From Muribaculum gordoncarteri (GTDB lineage Bacteria; Bacteroidota; Bacteroidia; Bacteroidales; Muribaculaceae), in contig NZ_CP039393.1 in assembly GCF_004803695.1 (NCBI RefSeq), positions 2,294,001 to 2,358,000 on the forward strand: a stretch of 64,000 nucleotides of DNA. Direction: 5' to 3'. Positions 62,132 through 64,000 of this stretch are shown one piece after another. A program made the translations under genes and the position numbers. The notes under the pieces are model-generated. The model worked only from the letters and a program-made list of their open reading frames with translations, made no database searches and was not told the origin of the DNA. Numbering within the stretch: the first letter of the stretch is position 1; each line of letters begins with the position of its first letter.

Positions 62132-62920
62132 ATGGGTAAAATCATTGCAATCGCCAATCAGAAAGGCGGCGTGGGAAAAACCACAACAACAATCAATCTT
62201 GCCGCCTCACTTGCCAATCAAGGCAAGAAAGTGCTCATAATCGATGCCGACCCGCAGGCCAACGCCACATCAGGCTATGGCATAGACCCCAAAAGCATGT
62301 CATCGTCGATCTATGAGTGCCTTGTCGACGACTACCCCATCGACGGCTCGCAGGTTGCCACCTGTGTCAAGGGGCTTGACCTCGTTGGCTCGCGCATCGA
62401 CCTTGCGGGAGCCGAGCTTGAGCTCGTGAGCAAGCCCAATCGCGAAAAAATCCTGCGCAACGTACTCGCCTCGATAAGCGACAAATACGACTATATACTC
62501 ATCGACTGCTCGCCGTCGCTCGGACTGATAACCGTCAACGCCCTCACAGCGGCCAATTCCGTGATAATACCGGTACAAGCCGAATACTTCGCCCTGGAAG
62601 GCATCAGCAAGCTGCTCAACACCATACGCATAATCAAGTCGAAGCTCAATCCCTCGCTCGAAATCGAAGGATTCCTGCTCACGATGTATGACGCACGCCT
62701 GCGCCTCGCCAACCAGATATACGAAGAGCTGAAAGGCCACTTCGGCGACATGGTGTTCAACACCGTCATTCCCCGCAACATCAGGCTCAGCGAAGCTCCG
62801 TCACACGGACTCCCCGCCCTCATCTACGACCCGGAAAGCCGAGGAGCCACAAGCCACACCATGCTGGCCAAAGAGCTCATCGCAAAGTCGCGAAAGGCCG
62901 CCGTCGAGCAACCTGCATAA
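62132..62920 (+). CDS. parA: Chromosome partitioning ATPase ParA/Soj
   Basis: A 262-residue Walker-type ATPase. The deviant Walker A is QKGGVGKTTTT (10-20), followed by IDADPQANATSG (about 39-50), and ILIDCSPSLGLITVNAL. It lacks an N-terminal DNA-binding extension, the form typical of chromosomal Soj. It cooperates with ParB to move and separate origins. It is 48 bp before parB on the same strand and divergent from surE. Confidence 0.96.
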   Translation: MGKIIAIANQKGGVGKTTTTINLAASLANQGKKVLIIDADPQANATSGYGIDPKSMSSSIYECLVDDYPIDGSQVATCVKGLDLVGSRIDLAGAELELVSKPNREKILRNVLASISDKYDYILIDCSPSLGLITVNALTAANSVIIPVQAEYFALEGISKLLNTIRIIKSKLNPSLEIEGFLLTMYDARLRLANQIYEELKGHFGDMVFNTVIPRNIRLSEAPSHGLPALIYDPESRGATSHTMLAKELIAKSRKAAVEQPA

Positions 62921-62968
62921 TTTACATTTTGTTTCACTCTCCTAAACCTCTCTACACAACGACAAGAC

Positions 62969-63865
62969 ATGGCATCACCTAAACGTAACGCACTCGGGCG
63001 AGGACTTGACTCGCTAATATCGATGGACGATGTTCCCGCACGCGGATCATCGGCTATAAACGACATCGATGTCGAACTAATATCACCCAATCCCGACCAA
63101 CCACGAACCACATTTGACGAAGAGGCTCTTGACGAACTCGCCACATCGATTCGCGAGTTGGGAATAATACAGCCCCTCTCGTTACGTAAAACCGGGCCCA
63201 ATTCCTATCAGATAATCGCCGGCGAACGACGCTACCGCGCCGCCATAAAAGCCGGACTGACATCGGTGCCGGCCTATATACGCACGGCCAACGACAGCGA
63301 GCTCACCGAGATGGCCCTGATTGAGAACATACAGCGCGAGGACCTCAACGCCATTGAGATAGCCCTTACATTCCGCAAGCTCATCGACCAGTACAACCTC
63401 ACTCAGGAACGCCTCAGCGAGCGCATCGGAAAGAAACGCGCCACCGTGGCCAACTTCCTGCGCCTGCTCAAGCTGCCCGCCGAAGTGCAGCTCGGACTTC
63501 GCGACAAGCGCGTCGACATGGGTCACGCACGTGCGCTGCTCACCATCGACAAGCCATCGCTGCAGCTGAAGCTATATAACGAAATCATAAAACAGGGACT
63601 TTCAGTGCGAAAAGTCGAAGAGCTGGCCAAAGCCTATCAGGCCGCCGAAGAGAACGGAGAGATGCCACCCCGCCAATCCAAGCCGGCAATGAGCAACAAG
63701 GACTTCGACATTCTTAAAAAACATTTAAGCGCATCGTTCCGCACCCCCGTTCAGTTCACCTGCAACCCTCAGGGACGCGGAAAAATCACATTTCCATTCA
63801 AGAATGAGGATGAACTTGCGCAATTAATTGCTATCTTTGACACAATAAAACATTCCGACAACTGA
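62969..63865 (+). CDS. parB: Chromosome partitioning protein ParB
   Basis: A 298-residue ParB/Spo0J. The N-terminus starts with the KRNALGRGLDSLI ParA-interaction motif. The CTP-binding ParB domain has IIAGERRYRAAIKAG and TEMALIENIQREDLNAIE, followed by a helix-turn-helix for parS (about 145-200, LTQERLSERIGKKRATVANFLRLL) and a C-terminal dimerisation domain. No complete parS palindrome was found nearby. Confidence 0.97.
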   Translation: MASPKRNALGRGLDSLISMDDVPARGSSAINDIDVELISPNPDQPRTTFDEEALDELATSIRELGIIQPLSLRKTGPNSYQIIAGERRYRAAIKAGLTSVPAYIRTANDSELTEMALIENIQREDLNAIEIALTFRKLIDQYNLTQERLSERIGKKRATVANFLRLLKLPAEVQLGLRDKRVDMGHARALLTIDKPSLQLKLYNEIIKQGLSVRKVEELAKAYQAAEENGEMPPRQSKPAMSNKDFDILKKHLSASFRTPVQFTCNPQGRGKITFPFKNEDELAQLIAIFDTIKHSDN

Positions 63866-63938
63866 CATGCCGGGAATCGATTGATTTCGCTCATTATGCT
63901 ATAGCCATTCAATCGACTGTTCATCAACAACATAAACA

Positions 63939-64000
63939 ATGAGCAAAGGTCAAGACCGCAATAAATACGATAAATTGGACCTATCGACGAGAATAGTGAT
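63939..64000 (+). CDS. N-terminal fragment of an unidentified protein downstream of parB
   Basis: An ATG at 63939 opens a frame that runs to the window end (20 residues, MSKGQDRNKYDKLDL...). It is highly charged and hydrophilic. Its position 73 bp after parB on the same strand suggests the same operon, but the fragment is too short to identify. Confidence 0.5.
   Translation, partial: MSKGQDRNKYDKLDLSTRIV

Noticed and set aside
62932-62945. Possible parS half-site (TGTTTCAC) between parA and parB
   Set aside because: The second half of the palindrome (GTGAAACA) is missing.
1-64000. tRNA, rRNA, CRISPR array, IS element or prophage genes
   Set aside because: None of the hallmark sequences (cloverleaf with GTTCRA loop, spacer-repeat arrays, transposase, integrase or phage structural proteins) was seen; this was by eye and not by a covariance-model search.

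Overview
The window looks like a chromosomal segment of a Bacteroidales bacterium, most likely Muribaculaceae-like (Duncaniella/Muribaculum type); this is family knowledge, not a database result. The signs are Bacteroidetes-type promoters (TTTG or TTG, 18-21 bp, TAnnTTTG) in front of many genes, few Shine-Dalgarno sites, a MurF-alanine racemase fusion, a secreted protein with a type IX secretion (T9SS) C-terminal tail, DUF2027-Smr and EFR1 proteins, and a SLBB/Wzz export cassette. I see no rRNA or tRNA genes, insertion sequences, prophage or CRISPR array.

Layout. 0-0.7 kb: start of a ribosomal operon (rpsL, partial rpsG). 1-4.4 kb: a metallo-hydrolase and a three-gene ECF-type nickel/cobalt importer (cbiM with fused PDGLE domain, cbiQ, cbiO). 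4.6-14.6 kb: housekeeping genes (GlmU-like nucleotidyltransferase, Dus, Kef-type antiporter, asd, argB, prfB with its programmed frameshift, acyl-CoA synthetase) and a small outer-membrane barrel.

14.8-28.7 kb: the most striking region, an 11-gene minus-strand operon. In transcription order it encodes a membrane-fusion protein, permease pair 1, one ATPase, permease pairs 2 and 3, a TolC-like channel, an NtrC-type response regulator and a histidine kinase with almost no extracytoplasmic loop. The six FtsX/MacB-type permeases fall into two sequence classes that alternate strictly, so the operon looks like three heterodimers sharing one ATPase and one exit route.

28.9-39 kb: B3/4-domain protein, GT39/ArnT-like glycosyltransferase, class I fumarase, small membrane proteins, a C45-type Ntn hydrolase, priA and a bleomycin-hydrolase-type peptidase. 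39.2-44.2 kb: a short polysaccharide operon (WecA/MraY-like transferase, SLBB export protein, Wzz) that begins with a previously hidden 55-residue Cys-rich ORF just after a consensus promoter. 44.3-52.7 kb: fabD, tatAC, an MFS transporter, murF-alr, rpmE type B, and a biotin-dependent carboxyltransferase subunit.

52.8-56.3 kb: an AT-richer accessory island with two tandem paralogous lipoproteins, three copies of a T9SS-tail coding end, a frameshifted T9SS cargo gene, a degraded small gene, and an operator-like inverted repeat over a promoter. 56.4-64 kb: CpsB-type phosphatase, queA, a META lipoprotein, DUF2027-Smr, EFR1, surE, parA-parB and the start of another gene.
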